In this document: one piece after another, positions 6,729 to 14,020 of the stretch
How the letters are laid out: each line of letters begins with the position of its first letter
Position numbering within the stretch: the first letter of the stretch is position 1
Program-made: the position numbers and the translations under genes
Notes under the pieces: model-generated
Told to the model about the DNA's origin: nothing
What the model saw: the letters and a program-made list of their open reading frames with translations, nothing else
Database searches by the model: none
Assembly: GCA_964467925.1 (NCBI GenBank)
Contig: CAYXSX010000012.1
Span: 1 to 44,927, forward strand
Source: CAYXSX01 sp964467925
GTDB taxonomy: Bacteria; Pseudomonadota; Alphaproteobacteria; Micavibrionales; Micavibrionaceae
Length of the DNA: 44,927 nt
Reading direction: 5' to 3'

Positions 6729-7274
6729 ATGAAACCACGTTTTAAAGAAGTCTACGAAAACGAAATCGTTCCGATGCTGAAGGAAAAGTACGGTTACAAA
6801 AACGTACACGAAATTCCCAAGCTGGAAAAAATCGTAATCAACATGGGCGTTGGCGAAGCCACCCAGGACCGCAAGCACATTGAAAATGCTGCGAACGACC
6901 TGGGCCTGATCGCCGGTCAAAAGCCTGTAATTACCAAGGCACGCCAGTCCAACGCGTCTTTCAAGATCCGCGAAGATCAGGCGATCGGTTGCAAGGTTAC
7001 GCTGCGTAAGGCGCAAATGTATGAATTTCTGGACCGTCTGGTGACAATCGCGCTACCGCGCGTGCGTGACTTCCGCGGTATCAGCGGTAAGAGCTTCGAT
7101 GGTCGCGGCAATTACGCGATGGGCCTGAAAGAGCACATCATTTTCCCCGAGATCCAGTACGACAAGGTCGACAAGATCCGCGGAATGGACATCGTGATTT
7201 GCACGAGCGCGAAAACCGATGACGAGGCACGGGAACTGCTGCGCGGTTTCAAGATGCCGTTTTACAAGAAATAA
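6729..7274 (+). CDS. rplE: 50S ribosomal protein L5
   Basis: L5 binds 5S rRNA and contacts the P-site tRNA elbow. The 181-residue product has the usual markers: KLEKIVINMGVGEATQDRK, ITKARQSNASFKIREDQAIG, the LPRVRDFRGISGKSFDGRGN loop and a C-terminal GMDIVICTSAKTDDEARELL. Length is standard. ATG 6729 follows GATAGGATAACCGAG, overlapping the rplX end region. The stop is 36 nt before rpsN. Confidence 0.97.
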   Translation: MKPRFKEVYENEIVPMLKEKYGYKNVHEIPKLEKIVINMGVGEATQDRKHIENAANDLGLIAGQKPVITKARQSNASFKIREDQAIGCKVTLRKAQMYEFLDRLVTIALPRVRDFRGISGKSFDGRGNYAMGLKEHIIFPEIQYDKVDKIRGMDIVICTSAKTDDEARELLRGFKMPFYKK

Positions 7275-7310
7275 GTTCAAGATTTAGGTATTTAAGAAAA
7301 GGAAAACCTG

Positions 7311-7616
7311 ATGGCAAAAGTTTGTATGATAGAGCGCGAAAAGAAACGCAGTAAACTGGTCAAGCAATATGCTGCCAAGCGTGCTGCGTTGAAAGCGACG
7401 ATCAGTAACAAAGAGCTTCCTGCGGAAGAGCGTTTTCAGGCTGTGTTAAAGCTTGCCGAATTGCCCCGTAACAGTTCCAAGACACGCATGCGCAACCGTT
7501 GCGCCCTCACGGGTCGTCCGCGCGGCTATCACCGTAAATTCAACCTGTCCCGTATCGCATTGCGGGACCTGGCTTCTCGTGGTGAGTTGCCGGGCGTAAC
7601 AAAAGCCAGCTGGTAA
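7311..7616 (+). CDS. rpsN: 30S ribosomal protein S14 (zinc-free long form)
   Basis: S14 helps assemble the 30S head. The 101-residue product is the long C-minus form: it has no pair of CxxC zinc knuckles, and ends with NRCALTGRPRGYHRKFNLSR and the family C-terminus PGVTKASW. It starts MAKVCMIEREKKRSKLVKQY. ATG 7311 follows AAGGAAAACCTG. rpsH starts 13 nt downstream. Confidence 0.97.
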   Translation: MAKVCMIEREKKRSKLVKQYAAKRAALKATISNKELPAEERFQAVLKLAELPRNSSKTRMRNRCALTGRPRGYHRKFNLSRIALRDLASRGELPGVTKASW

Positions 7617-7629
7617 GGAGGAGATCAAG

Positions 7630-8028
7630 ATGAGCATGAACGATCCCCTTGGAGATATGATCACCCGTATCCGTAACGGACAAAGAGCGCATAAAGCCGC
7701 TATCGACGTACCGTTTTCCCGTATGCACGAACGTGTGGCCGGAGTGCTGAAAGACGAAGGTTTCATCCGCGGTTATTCGATTGTCGAACTTGGCAATAAC
7801 AAAAAGAACATCAACATCGAGCTGAAATACAGCGAGGGCGCAGGCGCAATCCGCGAGATTACCCGCGTGTCCAAGCCCGGTCGCCGTATCTATACAAGCG
7901 TGAAAGAAATGCCGCGCTTCTATAACGGTCTTGGTATGCTGATCGTTTCTACGCCGCACGGCCTGATGCCCGACCACAAGGCACGCAGTGAAAACGTGGG
8001 CGGCGAAGTTTTGTTCAAGGTCTTCTAA
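7630..8028 (+). CDS. rpsH: 30S ribosomal protein S8
   Basis: S8 binds helix 21 of 16S rRNA and in E. coli represses the spc operon by binding a mimic near rplE. The 132-residue product begins MSMNDPLGDMITRIRNGQRA and carries the C-terminal RNA-binding loop ISTPHGLMPDHKA in its variant VSTPHGLM. Length is typical. ATG 7630 follows AAGGAGGAGATCAAG, a very strong binding site. I could not identify an S8 target site upstream by eye. Confidence 0.97.
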   Translation: MSMNDPLGDMITRIRNGQRAHKAAIDVPFSRMHERVAGVLKDEGFIRGYSIVELGNNKKNINIELKYSEGAGAIREITRVSKPGRRIYTSVKEMPRFYNGLGMLIVSTPHGLMPDHKARSENVGGEVLFKVF

Positions 8029-8054
8029 TAAGGCTTAAAGGAAAGTATCGAGAA

Positions 8055-8615
8055 ATGTCTAGAATTGGAAAAAAACCGGTCGAAATCCCCGCAGGCGTAG
8101 AAGTAACCGTCAGCGGCCAGGATGTAAAAGCCAAGGGCAAGCTCGGCGAGCTGTCTTTACGCATTCATGACGAAGTGATCGTGAAAATGGAAGACGTTGC
8201 CAATGACGAAGGCCAGACAAGCAAGGTTGTCAGCCTCCAGCCCAAAAGCAACAGCCGTATCGCACAGCAAGTATGGCCGACGATGCGTACGCTGGTAAAC
8301 AACATCGTAACCGGCGTTAGCGAAGGTTTCAGCAAGAAGCTCGAGATCAAGGGCGTTGGTTACCGTGCGAACCTTCAGGGAAAGACGCTTGTTCTGTCAC
8401 TGGGCTTTTCCCACGAAGTACGTTTCGACGTGCCCGCCGGGATCGAAGTGAAAATGGACGGTCAGACCAATATCGAAGTGACCGGTATCGATAAACAGCT
8501 TGTAGGACAAGTTGCTGCGAATATTCGCGGCTTCAGACCACCCGAGCCCTATAAGGGTAAAGGTGTTCGTTACGCGGATGAATACGTCCTGCGTAAAGAA
8601 GGCAAGAAGAAATAA
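8055..8615 (+). CDS. rplF: 50S ribosomal protein L6
   Basis: L6 lies near the sarcin-ricin loop and is needed for elongation factor binding. The 186-residue product starts MSRIGKKPVEIPAGVEV and shows the two L6 repeats, with KKLEIKGVGYRANLQGKTL in the second and the C-terminal RGFRPPEPYKGKGVRYADEY signature. It is about ten residues longer than E. coli L6, from a Gln/Ser/Lys-containing stretch at about residues 52-72. ATG 8055 follows AAAGGAAAGTATCGAGAA. rplR starts 11 nt after. Confidence 0.97.
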   Translation: MSRIGKKPVEIPAGVEVTVSGQDVKAKGKLGELSLRIHDEVIVKMEDVANDEGQTSKVVSLQPKSNSRIAQQVWPTMRTLVNNIVTGVSEGFSKKLEIKGVGYRANLQGKTLVLSLGFSHEVRFDVPAGIEVKMDGQTNIEVTGIDKQLVGQVAANIRGFRPPEPYKGKGVRYADEYVLRKEGKKK

Positions 8616-8626
8616 GGGTTAAGAAA

Positions 8627-9019
8627 ATGGCTTTAGCAAAACAAAAAACAAATCCGGTTCAGCGTCGTTCCTTTAGAACCCGCAACAAAATCCGCCGCGT
8701 GAATATCGAGCAGAACGCCAAGCGCGAAATTCGTGCCCGTCTGTCCGTACACCGTTCCGGCAAGCAGATCTATGCCCAGGTGATCGACGACATCAAGGGT
8801 GTTACAGTCGCCGCGGCTTCCACGCTGGATGCGGACCTGAAAGAGAAAATCAAAAGCGGCGCAACGAAAGAGGCCGCCGCCGAAGTGGGCAAACTGGTTG
8901 CCGAGCGCGCGAAAAAAGCGGGCGTGACCAAGGTTGTTTATGACCGCGGTCGTTTCCTTTATCACGGTCGTGTGAAGGCTCTGGCCGACGGCGCCCGCGA
9001 AGCCGGACTGGAATTTTAA
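8627..9019 (+). CDS. rplR: 50S ribosomal protein L18
   Basis: L18 binds 5S rRNA together with L5. The 130-residue product has the basic N-terminus (RRSFRTRNKIRRVNIEQNAK), the RARLSVHRSGKQIYAQVIDD strand and the C-terminal DRGRFLYHGRVKALADGARE signature. It is somewhat longer than the 117-residue E. coli protein at the N-terminus. ATG 8627 follows AAGGGTTAAGAAA. rpsE starts 30 nt after its stop. Confidence 0.96.
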   Translation: MALAKQKTNPVQRRSFRTRNKIRRVNIEQNAKREIRARLSVHRSGKQIYAQVIDDIKGVTVAAASTLDADLKEKIKSGATKEAAAEVGKLVAERAKKAGVTKVVYDRGRFLYHGRVKALADGAREAGLEF

Positions 9020-9049
9020 GAGATAACGCTTTTAAGGAGCATTGAAGCA

Positions 9050-9613
9050 ATGGCAAGACAAAACGAACAAGAAAGAGCAATGGAGCGTGAAGAGCTCGAA
9101 TTTACCGAGCGTCTGGTTGGTATCAACCGCGTGGCGAAAGTGGTAAAGGGCGGTCGCCGTTTCGGTTTTGCGGCGCTGATGGTTGTCGGCGACGGTAAGG
9201 GCCGCGTCGGTCACGGTCATGCCAAGGCTCGTGAAGTTCCCGAGGCGATCAAGAAGGCGACGGAGCAGGCAAAACGCAACATGATCCGCGTTCCCCTTCG
9301 TGAAGGCCGCACGATCCACCACGATGTAAAGGGCCGTCACGGTGCGGGCCGCGTTCTTATGCGTTCCGCCCCCAAAGGTACCGGCATTATCGCGGGCGGT
9401 CCGATGCGCGCTGTGTTCGAGGCGCTCGGCGTTCATGACGTTGTTGCCAAGGCAATCGGTTCCAGCAACCCGTATTCCATGGTGAACGCGACTTTCGAAG
9501 CGCTGAAATCCATGCAGAGCCCCCGCCACGTGGCCGCACGCCGCAACAAAAAGGTCAGCGATATCGTTGCGGGCCGCGGTGAAGCAGCGGGCTCAGAGGA
9601 TGAAGCCGCTTAA
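9050..9613 (+). CDS. rpsE: 30S ribosomal protein S5
   Basis: S5 shapes the mRNA entry site and decoding fidelity. The 187-residue product has the double-stranded RNA-binding S5 domain (RLVGINRVAKVVKGGRRFGF, residues 18-37), the GDGKGRVGHGHAKAREVPEA loop and the C-terminal domain (GTGIIAGGPMRAVFEALGVH). Mutations in the loop around residues 20-30 give spectinomycin resistance in relatives. A short acidic tail (EAAGSEDEAA) ends it. ATG 9050 follows AAGGAGCATTGAAGCA. Confidence 0.97.
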   Translation: MARQNEQERAMEREELEFTERLVGINRVAKVVKGGRRFGFAALMVVGDGKGRVGHGHAKAREVPEAIKKATEQAKRNMIRVPLREGRTIHHDVKGRHGAGRVLMRSAPKGTGIIAGGPMRAVFEALGVHDVVAKAIGSSNPYSMVNATFEALKSMQSPRHVAARRNKKVSDIVAGRGEAAGSEDEAA

Positions 9614-9639
9614 TTCAAGCTGATTTAAGGATAAGAAAA

Positions 9640-9954
9640 ATGGCCGAGACAAAAGAAACAAAAGCACCGAAAGCAGAAGCTTCCAAGACAGAAGCAAAGA
9701 AAGCGCCTGCGAAAAAAGCTGCCGCTCCTAAAGCCGAGGCAAAGACGCCAGCTGCGAAGAAAAAGCCCTCCGGTGCGACCGTGACAATCACGCAAACAGG
9801 TTCACCGATTGGCCGTCAGGCGTATCAGCGCGCGACGCTGATCGGTCTGGGTCTGAACAGGCTGCACCGCACAAGCACACTGGAAGATACGCCTTCCGTG
9901 CGCGGCATGATTGAGAAAGTAAAACACCTCGTGAAAATCGAAGACGCGGCATAA
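9640..9954 (+). CDS. rpmD: 50S ribosomal protein L30 with N-terminal Ala/Lys extension
   Basis: Residues 44-104 are L30: TVTITQTGSPIGRQAYQRAT, LIGLGLNRLHRTSTLEDTPS and VRGMIEKVKHLVKI. Typical L30 is about 60 residues. Residues 1-43 are an added Lys/Ala/Thr/Pro-rich arm beginning MAETKETKAPKAEASK. The arm is in frame with no internal start that has a binding site, and ATG 9640 follows TAAGGATAAGAAAA, so it is probably translated. It is the N-terminal counterpart of the C-terminal tails on L29 and S17. Confidence 0.94.
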   Translation: MAETKETKAPKAEASKTEAKKAPAKKAAAPKAEAKTPAAKKKPSGATVTITQTGSPIGRQAYQRATLIGLGLNRLHRTSTLEDTPSVRGMIEKVKHLVKIEDAA

Positions 9955-9985
9955 GCCGGTAAGAAGCTTCAAAAGGATTAGAGCT

Positions 9986-10489
9986 ATGAAACTGAATGAA
10001 TTACAGCCCCAGGAAGGATCAAAGAAGGCCCGCATCCGCGTTGGTCGCGGTATCGGTTCCGGTAAGGGCAAAACCTCCGGTAGCGGTCAAAAAGGTCAGA
10101 AATCCCGCTCAGGCGTAGCCATCAACGGCTTCGAGGGCGGCCAGATGCCGATTTACCGCCGTTTGCCGAAAAGCGGCTTTAAAAACACAAAATTCACGAC
10201 GAATTTTGCCGAGCTTACGCTGGGCCGTCTGCAACAGGCGATCGATGCCAAGAAAATTGAAGCCAAGGGCACAGTGGACGAAGACGCGCTTGTAAAAGCG
10301 GGCGTTGTACGCCGCAAGCTAGATGGTATCAAGCTTCTAGGCACAGGCACGCTGAAGACCAAGATTGACCTGAAAATCACCAAAGCCACCAAAACCGCCA
10401 GCGAAGCGGTCGAAAAGGCCGGCGGTAAGATAGAGCTAATCGTGGTTGAGCGTAAGCCAGTTGAGCGCAAAACGCCGATCAAGAAATAA
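9986..10489 (+). CDS. rplO: 50S ribosomal protein L15
   Basis: L15 is a late-assembly 50S protein. The 167-residue product shows the Gly/Lys/Arg-rich N-terminal extension (RIRVGRGIGSGKGKTSGSGQ, residues 17-36), GFEGGQMPIYRRLPKSGFKN and the globular domain. It is slightly longer than E. coli L15 (144) at the C-terminus, ending RKPVERKTPIKK. ATG 9986 follows AAAGGATTAGAGCT. A terminator-like hairpin follows the stop, ahead of secY. Confidence 0.96.
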   Translation: MKLNELQPQEGSKKARIRVGRGIGSGKGKTSGSGQKGQKSRSGVAINGFEGGQMPIYRRLPKSGFKNTKFTTNFAELTLGRLQQAIDAKKIEAKGTVDEDALVKAGVVRRKLDGIKLLGTGTLKTKIDLKITKATKTASEAVEKAGGKIELIVVERKPVERKTPIKK

Positions 10490-10518
10490 TCCGGCGGTAA
10501 TCTGCGGAATTTGAATCG

Positions 10519-10549
10519 AGAGGGCTTGCTTGCAGGCCCTCTTTTCTTT
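10519..10549 (+). terminator. rho-independent terminator between rplO and secY
   Basis: AGAGGGC (10519-10525) pairs with GCCCTCT (10536-10542); inner bases can lengthen the stem to about ten pairs with a CTTG loop. TTTCTTT follows at once. It would end or attenuate the ribosomal protein transcript before secY, which could lower secY expression relative to the r-protein genes. Confidence 0.75.
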
Positions 10550-10593
10550 ATGTGTTTTGGGTCTGCACAAAACTTTATAAGGATTCTTAATTC

Positions 10594-11937
10594 ATGGCCT
10601 CAGCCGCTGAACAACTCGCTAGAAACGCTAATTGGGGGGCGCTGGCCAAAGCGACCGAACTAAAGGCCCGCATCCTGTTTGTTTTGGGTGCTTTGCTGGT
10701 TTATCGCCTTGGTACTTACGTTCCTGTGCCGGGCATCGACCCGCATGTCTGGAACGAGATTTTCACGCAAAAAGGCGGCGGCATTCTGGATATGTTCAAC
10801 ATGTTCTCCGGCGGCGCGCTGCAGCGTATGACCATTTTCGCGCTGAACATCATGCCCTATATTTCCGCCTCGATTATTATGCAGCTCTCGGCGGCCATGT
10901 CGCCCAAGCTTGAGGCTCTCAAAAAAGATGGCGAGATGGGGCGCATGAAAATCAACCAGTATACGCGCTATCTGACCGTGCTTCTTGCCGCCGTGCAGGC
11001 TTACGGTCTTGCCGTCGGCCTCGAGGGTATGCAGGGTTCCAGCGGTCCGGCCGTCATCGATCCCGGCCTTTTCTTCCGCATTTCCACCGTTATTACGATT
11101 GTCGGGGGAACGATTTTCCTGATGTGGCTGGGTGAACAGATTACGGCGCGGGGCATCGGTAACGGTATTTCCCTGATTATTTTTGCCGGTATCGTGGCGG
11201 AGCTCCCGCGCGCCATTGCCTCGACGTTGGAGCTGGGCCGTCAGGGCCAGTTCAATTTCCTCGAGCTGCTGGTTCTGTTTTCCATGGTGGCGGGTGTTAT
11301 TGTTCTGATTGTGTTTGTCGAACGGGCGCAGCGCCGCGTGGTGGTGCAATATCCCAAACGTCAGGTGGGCAACAAGATGATGGGCGGGGATTCCAACCAC
11401 ATTCCGCTGAAAATCAATACTGCCGGGGTTATTCCGCCGATTTTTGCTTCTTCGTTGCTGCTTTTGCCGCTCACTATTGTGGGTTTTGCGGGCGCGGAAG
11501 GCGGTGATTTCACCGCCGCTATCGCGCGCTGGCTGCAACACGGCCAGCCGATTTACATGCTGCTTTACGGTGCTTTGATCGTGTTTTTCTGTTTCTTCTA
11601 TACCGCGATTGTTTTTAACCCGGAAGATAATGCGGAAAACCTTCGCAAATACGGCGGCTTCATTCCCGGTATCCGGCCCGGTAAACAGACGGCGGATTAT
11701 CTGGATCATGTCCTGACGCGCATTTCCGTGATCGGTTCGGCCTATCTGGTCTTTATCTGTTTGTTGCCGGAATTTCTCATTGCGCAATATTCCATGCCGT
11801 TCTACTTTGGCGGTACCAGCCTTTTGATCGTGGTGACAGTAACGATGGATACGGTGGCGCAGATCCACTCCCACCTGATCGCGCACCAGTATGAGGGGCT
11901 GATTAAAAAGTCCAGATTGCGCGGACGGCGAGGGTAA
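10594..11937 (+). CDS. secY: preprotein translocase subunit SecY
   Basis: SecY is the channel of the inner-membrane Sec translocon. The 447-residue product has the expected ten hydrophobic segments and family motifs: the N-terminal LLVYRLGTYVPVPGIDP, the plug and TM2 region (GGGILDMFNMFSGGALQRMT), NGISLIIFAGIV, and the cytosolic loop around VVQYPKRQV that contacts SecA. It ends with basic GLIKKSRLRGRRG. ATG 10594 follows AAGGATTCTTAATTC. It is separated from rplO by a terminator. In relatives adk follows directly; here a repeat-flanked gene lies between. Confidence 0.97.
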   Translation: MASAAEQLARNANWGALAKATELKARILFVLGALLVYRLGTYVPVPGIDPHVWNEIFTQKGGGILDMFNMFSGGALQRMTIFALNIMPYISASIIMQLSAAMSPKLEALKKDGEMGRMKINQYTRYLTVLLAAVQAYGLAVGLEGMQGSSGPAVIDPGLFFRISTVITIVGGTIFLMWLGEQITARGIGNGISLIIFAGIVAELPRAIASTLELGRQGQFNFLELLVLFSMVAGVIVLIVFVERAQRRVVVQYPKRQVGNKMMGGDSNHIPLKINTAGVIPPIFASSLLLLPLTIVGFAGAEGGDFTAAIARWLQHGQPIYMLLYGALIVFFCFFYTAIVFNPEDNAENLRKYGGFIPGIRPGKQTADYLDHVLTRISVIGSAYLVFICLLPEFLIAQYSMPFYFGGTSLLIVVTVTMDTVAQIHSHLIAHQYEGLIKKSRLRGRRG

Positions 11938-11943
11938 GTTTTT

Positions 11944-12430
11944 AACTACAGAGGACGCGAGAGCACGCCAGAGATGAGCGATGATAATATAAGAAAATTT
12001 CCCGATCTGGGACCTGCTTTAACGCGGGATATTATCGGTGCGGCGATAAAAGTGCATAAATATTTCGGCCCCGGTTTGCTGGAAAGCATTTATGAGAAGT
12101 GTCTTGCTATTGAACTTGCTGAAAAGGGTTTTGATGTCCAATCACAAGTGCCCATGCCCGTTAAATATGAAAGCCATGTTTTTGAAAACGCCTACAGGCT
12201 TGATTTATGGGTAAATAAAAAAGTGATAGTTGAAGTCAAGACGGTTGAAAAAATATTGCCAGTCCATCAAGCTCAAATTCTAAGTTACATGAAACTGTCA
12301 AAGACGCCGTTAGGGCTATTGATCAATTTTAATGAAAAACTTCTGAAAGACGGTATTAAGCGTTTTGCTTTAACCAATCTGGAAGAAGAGGAATAAAGGA
12401 ACTCTGCGCGCTCTTGCGCGCTCTGTAGTT
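11944..12430. mobile_element. inverted-repeat-bounded cassette with GxxExxY gene
   Basis: A left arm of 30 bases (11944-11973) and a right arm of 29 bases (12402-12430) are imperfect inverted repeats. Both begin at their outer ends with AACTACAGAG and end internally with CAGAG; the middle parts are related GC/AG-rich repeats. They abut the GxxExxY gene closely: the left arm ends at the base before the ATG, and the right arm starts six bases after the stop. The unit interrupts the normally contiguous secY-adk pair. No transposase is present, so if mobile it is non-autonomous or uses the encoded protein. Confidence 0.55.
11974..12396 (+). CDS. GxxExxY protein (PD-(D/E)XK nuclease-fold)
   Basis: The 140-residue product matches the GxxExxY family: the name motif is seen as GLLESIY at about residues 37-43. 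A nuclease-like core follows, with Asp in YRLDLWVN and the EVK triad in VIVEVKTVEKI, then HQAQILSYMKLSKTPLGLLI and a final hydrophobic-basic strand. Family members are assigned to the PD-(D/E)XK superfamily; their function is unknown. ATG 11974 has no good Shine-Dalgarno, because the left inverted repeat runs right up to it. It lies between secY and adk and its codon use is more AT-rich than the neighbours, consistent with insertion. Confidence 0.85.
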   Translation: MSDDNIRKFPDLGPALTRDIIGAAIKVHKYFGPGLLESIYEKCLAIELAEKGFDVQSQVPMPVKYESHVFENAYRLDLWVNKKVIVEVKTVEKILPVHQAQILSYMKLSKTPLGLLINFNEKLLKDGIKRFALTNLEEEE

Positions 12431-12454
12431 CAAAAAATTAAGGAGCGCATATTC

Positions 12455-13036
12455 ATGAATATCATTATGTTTGGCCCGCCGGGCGCAGGAAAAGGAACGC
12501 AGGCGGCAAAGCTTCAGGCTGAATATAAGATCAAGCATCTTTCTACCGGCGATATGCTGCGCGGCGAGGTAGCCAGCGGTTCCGAACTTGGTAAACGCCT
12601 TAAAAACATCATGGATTCCGGCGAGCTGGTTTCAGACGAAATCATCATCGAATTGATAGGCAAATGCATAGCGGAGCCGGAATGCGAGAAGGGATTCATC
12701 CTTGATGGTTTCCCCCGCACCGTGCGTCAGGCCGAGGCTCTGGATGAAATGCTGGGCCATATGGCGCGTGAAATTGACCATGTTATCGTACTGGAAGTGG
12801 ATGAGGATGCGCTGGTGAGCCGTATTGCGGGCCGTGCCGCGGAAACAGGCGGTGCCCGTGCCGACGATAACGAAACAACGTTACGCAACCGGTTGAAGGT
12901 TTACCGCGACCAGACCGCGCCTGTGCTTCCCTATTACGAGGGTAAGGGCCTTCTGCGCAAAATTGACGGTATGCAAAGCATTGAGCAAGTTACCTCCGAA
13001 ATTTCCGGTCTTCTCGATGGCGCCAAGGCCGCCTAA
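12455..13036 (+). CDS. adk: adenylate kinase
   Basis: Adk interconverts ATP + AMP and 2 ADP in the cytosol. The 193-residue product has the P-loop GPPGAGKGTQAAKLQ (residues 7-21), the AMP-binding helix region (HLSTGDMLRGEVASG), the GFPRTVRQAEAL motif and DNETTLRNRLKVYRDQTAPV. The LID is the short form without zinc-binding cysteines (about RIAGRAAETGGARADD), as in many alphaproteobacteria. ATG 12455 follows AAGGAGCGCATATTC. The position between secY and rpsM is conserved. Confidence 0.97.
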   Translation: MNIIMFGPPGAGKGTQAAKLQAEYKIKHLSTGDMLRGEVASGSELGKRLKNIMDSGELVSDEIIIELIGKCIAEPECEKGFILDGFPRTVRQAEALDEMLGHMAREIDHVIVLEVDEDALVSRIAGRAAETGGARADDNETTLRNRLKVYRDQTAPVLPYYEGKGLLRKIDGMQSIEQVTSEISGLLDGAKAA

Positions 13037-13044
13037 AAAACTTA

Positions 13045-13080
13045 TTGACATCCCCCCTGAAATGCCTATATTGCGGCATT
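13045..13080 (+). promoter_or_regulatory. promoter of the rpsM-rpsK-rpoA-rplQ unit, with dyad
   Basis: TTGACA (13045-13050) and TATATT (13067-13072) are separated by 16 nt. The -10 is framed by the inverted repeat AATGCC (13061-13066) and GGCATT (13075-13080), a possible operator. The transcript would have a leader of about 140 nt before the rpsM ATG at 13218. In E. coli the alpha operon is repressed by S4; rpsD is not in this window and no S4-type pseudoknot was worked out here. Confidence 0.7.
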
Positions 13081-13217
13081 CTCTGCGTTATGCGGAGGTT
13101 TTTGAGATTACGAACCGGCCAGTGGAAGTTTAACGCACGGAGCTGTTTACGGTTCGGAAGAGGTTGGAAACTCTTGTTTTTAAGAGACTTTCCTCGGGAA
13201 ATTTGAAAGGAAAAATT

Positions 13218-13589
13218 ATGGCCCGTATTGCTGGCGTTAACGTCCCAGACAAGAAGCGCATTCCCATTGCGCTGACTTACATTCATGGTATCGGTGTTAC
13301 AACCGCGTTTAAAATCTGCGAAAAGCTGAAAATCAATGTGCAACAGCGCATGGGCGATGCCGATGAAGCAACGCTGAACGACATTCGCGCGGAAATCGAC
13401 AACCCCGAATACAAAATCGAGGGCGATCTGCGCCGTGAAGTTTCCATGAACATCAAACGCCTGATGGACATGAAATGCTACCGCGGTTTGCGTCATCGTA
13501 ACGGCCTGCCCGTTCGCGGCCAGCGCACAAGCACAAATGCCCGTACCCGCAAGGGCCCGGCCAAACCCATCGCCGGCAAGAAGAAGTAA
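13218..13589 (+). CDS. rpsM: 30S ribosomal protein S13
   Basis: S13 contacts the P-site tRNA and the 50S through its C-terminal tail. The 123-residue product begins MARIAGVNVPDKKRIPIALT, has YIHGIGVTTAFKICEKL (helix-turn region) and the tail RGLRHRNGLPVRGQRTSTNA with ARTRKGPAKPIAGKKK. The ATG at 13218 follows GAAAGGAAAAATT; upstream in-frame codons back to 13164 start with TTG and do not belong to the family. rpsK begins 14 nt after the stop. Confidence 0.97.
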   Translation: MARIAGVNVPDKKRIPIALTYIHGIGVTTAFKICEKLKINVQQRMGDADEATLNDIRAEIDNPEYKIEGDLRREVSMNIKRLMDMKCYRGLRHRNGLPVRGQRTSTNARTRKGPAKPIAGKKK

Positions 13590-13603
13590 GGAGGGCATGA
13601 GAC

Positions 13604-13987
13604 ATGGCTAAGCCAAGAGCAAAAAGAAAAGAGAAAAAGAATATCGTAGCGGGTGTCGCTCACGTAAATTCGACCTTCAACAACACCATCGTCACGATTA
13701 CGGATGCACAAGGGAACGTTGTTTCCTGGTCCACTTCCGGTGCGATGGGTTTCAAAGGTTCCCGTAAATCCACACCCTATGCTTCGCAGATGGCGGCGGA
13801 AGATGCCGGCCGCAAGGCACAGGAACACGGTATGAAGGAACTCGATGTTCGCGTAAAAGGCCCCGGTTCGGGCCGCGAGTCAGCACTGCGCGCGCTTCAG
13901 ATGATCGGGTTTGAAATCAAATCCATTCAGGACATCACACCCATTCCGCATAATGGTTGCCGTCCCCCGAAAAGACGCCGCGTATAA
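13604..13987 (+). CDS. rpsK: 30S ribosomal protein S11
   Basis: S11 forms the 30S platform near the E site. The 127-residue product has GVAHVNSTFNNTIVTITDAQ, GFKGSRKSTPYASQMAAEDA and the invariant C-terminus DITPIPHNGCRPPKRRRV. In other bacteria the Asn-Gly in HNGC can form isoaspartate. ATG 13604 follows AAGGAGGGCATGAGAC. rpoA starts 33 nt downstream. Confidence 0.97.
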   Translation: MAKPRAKRKEKKNIVAGVAHVNSTFNNTIVTITDAQGNVVSWSTSGAMGFKGSRKSTPYASQMAAEDAGRKAQEHGMKELDVRVKGPGSGRESALRALQMIGFEIKSIQDITPIPHNGCRPPKRRRV

Positions 13988-14020
13988 TTAACGATTAAAG
14001 AGAATTTCAAAGAGGACAAT

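Noticed and set aside
10660..11886. 408-codon minus-strand ORF opposite secY
   Set aside because: Shadow of secY: no binding site, His/Gln/Arg-rich nonsense product.
11938..12454. rpmJ or infA between secY and adk
   Set aside because: The only reading frame there is the GxxExxY gene; neither small protein can be found.
13164..13217. 18-residue N-terminal extension of S13 from a TTG
   Set aside because: The family starts at MARIAGV and GAAAGG lies just before the ATG at 13218.
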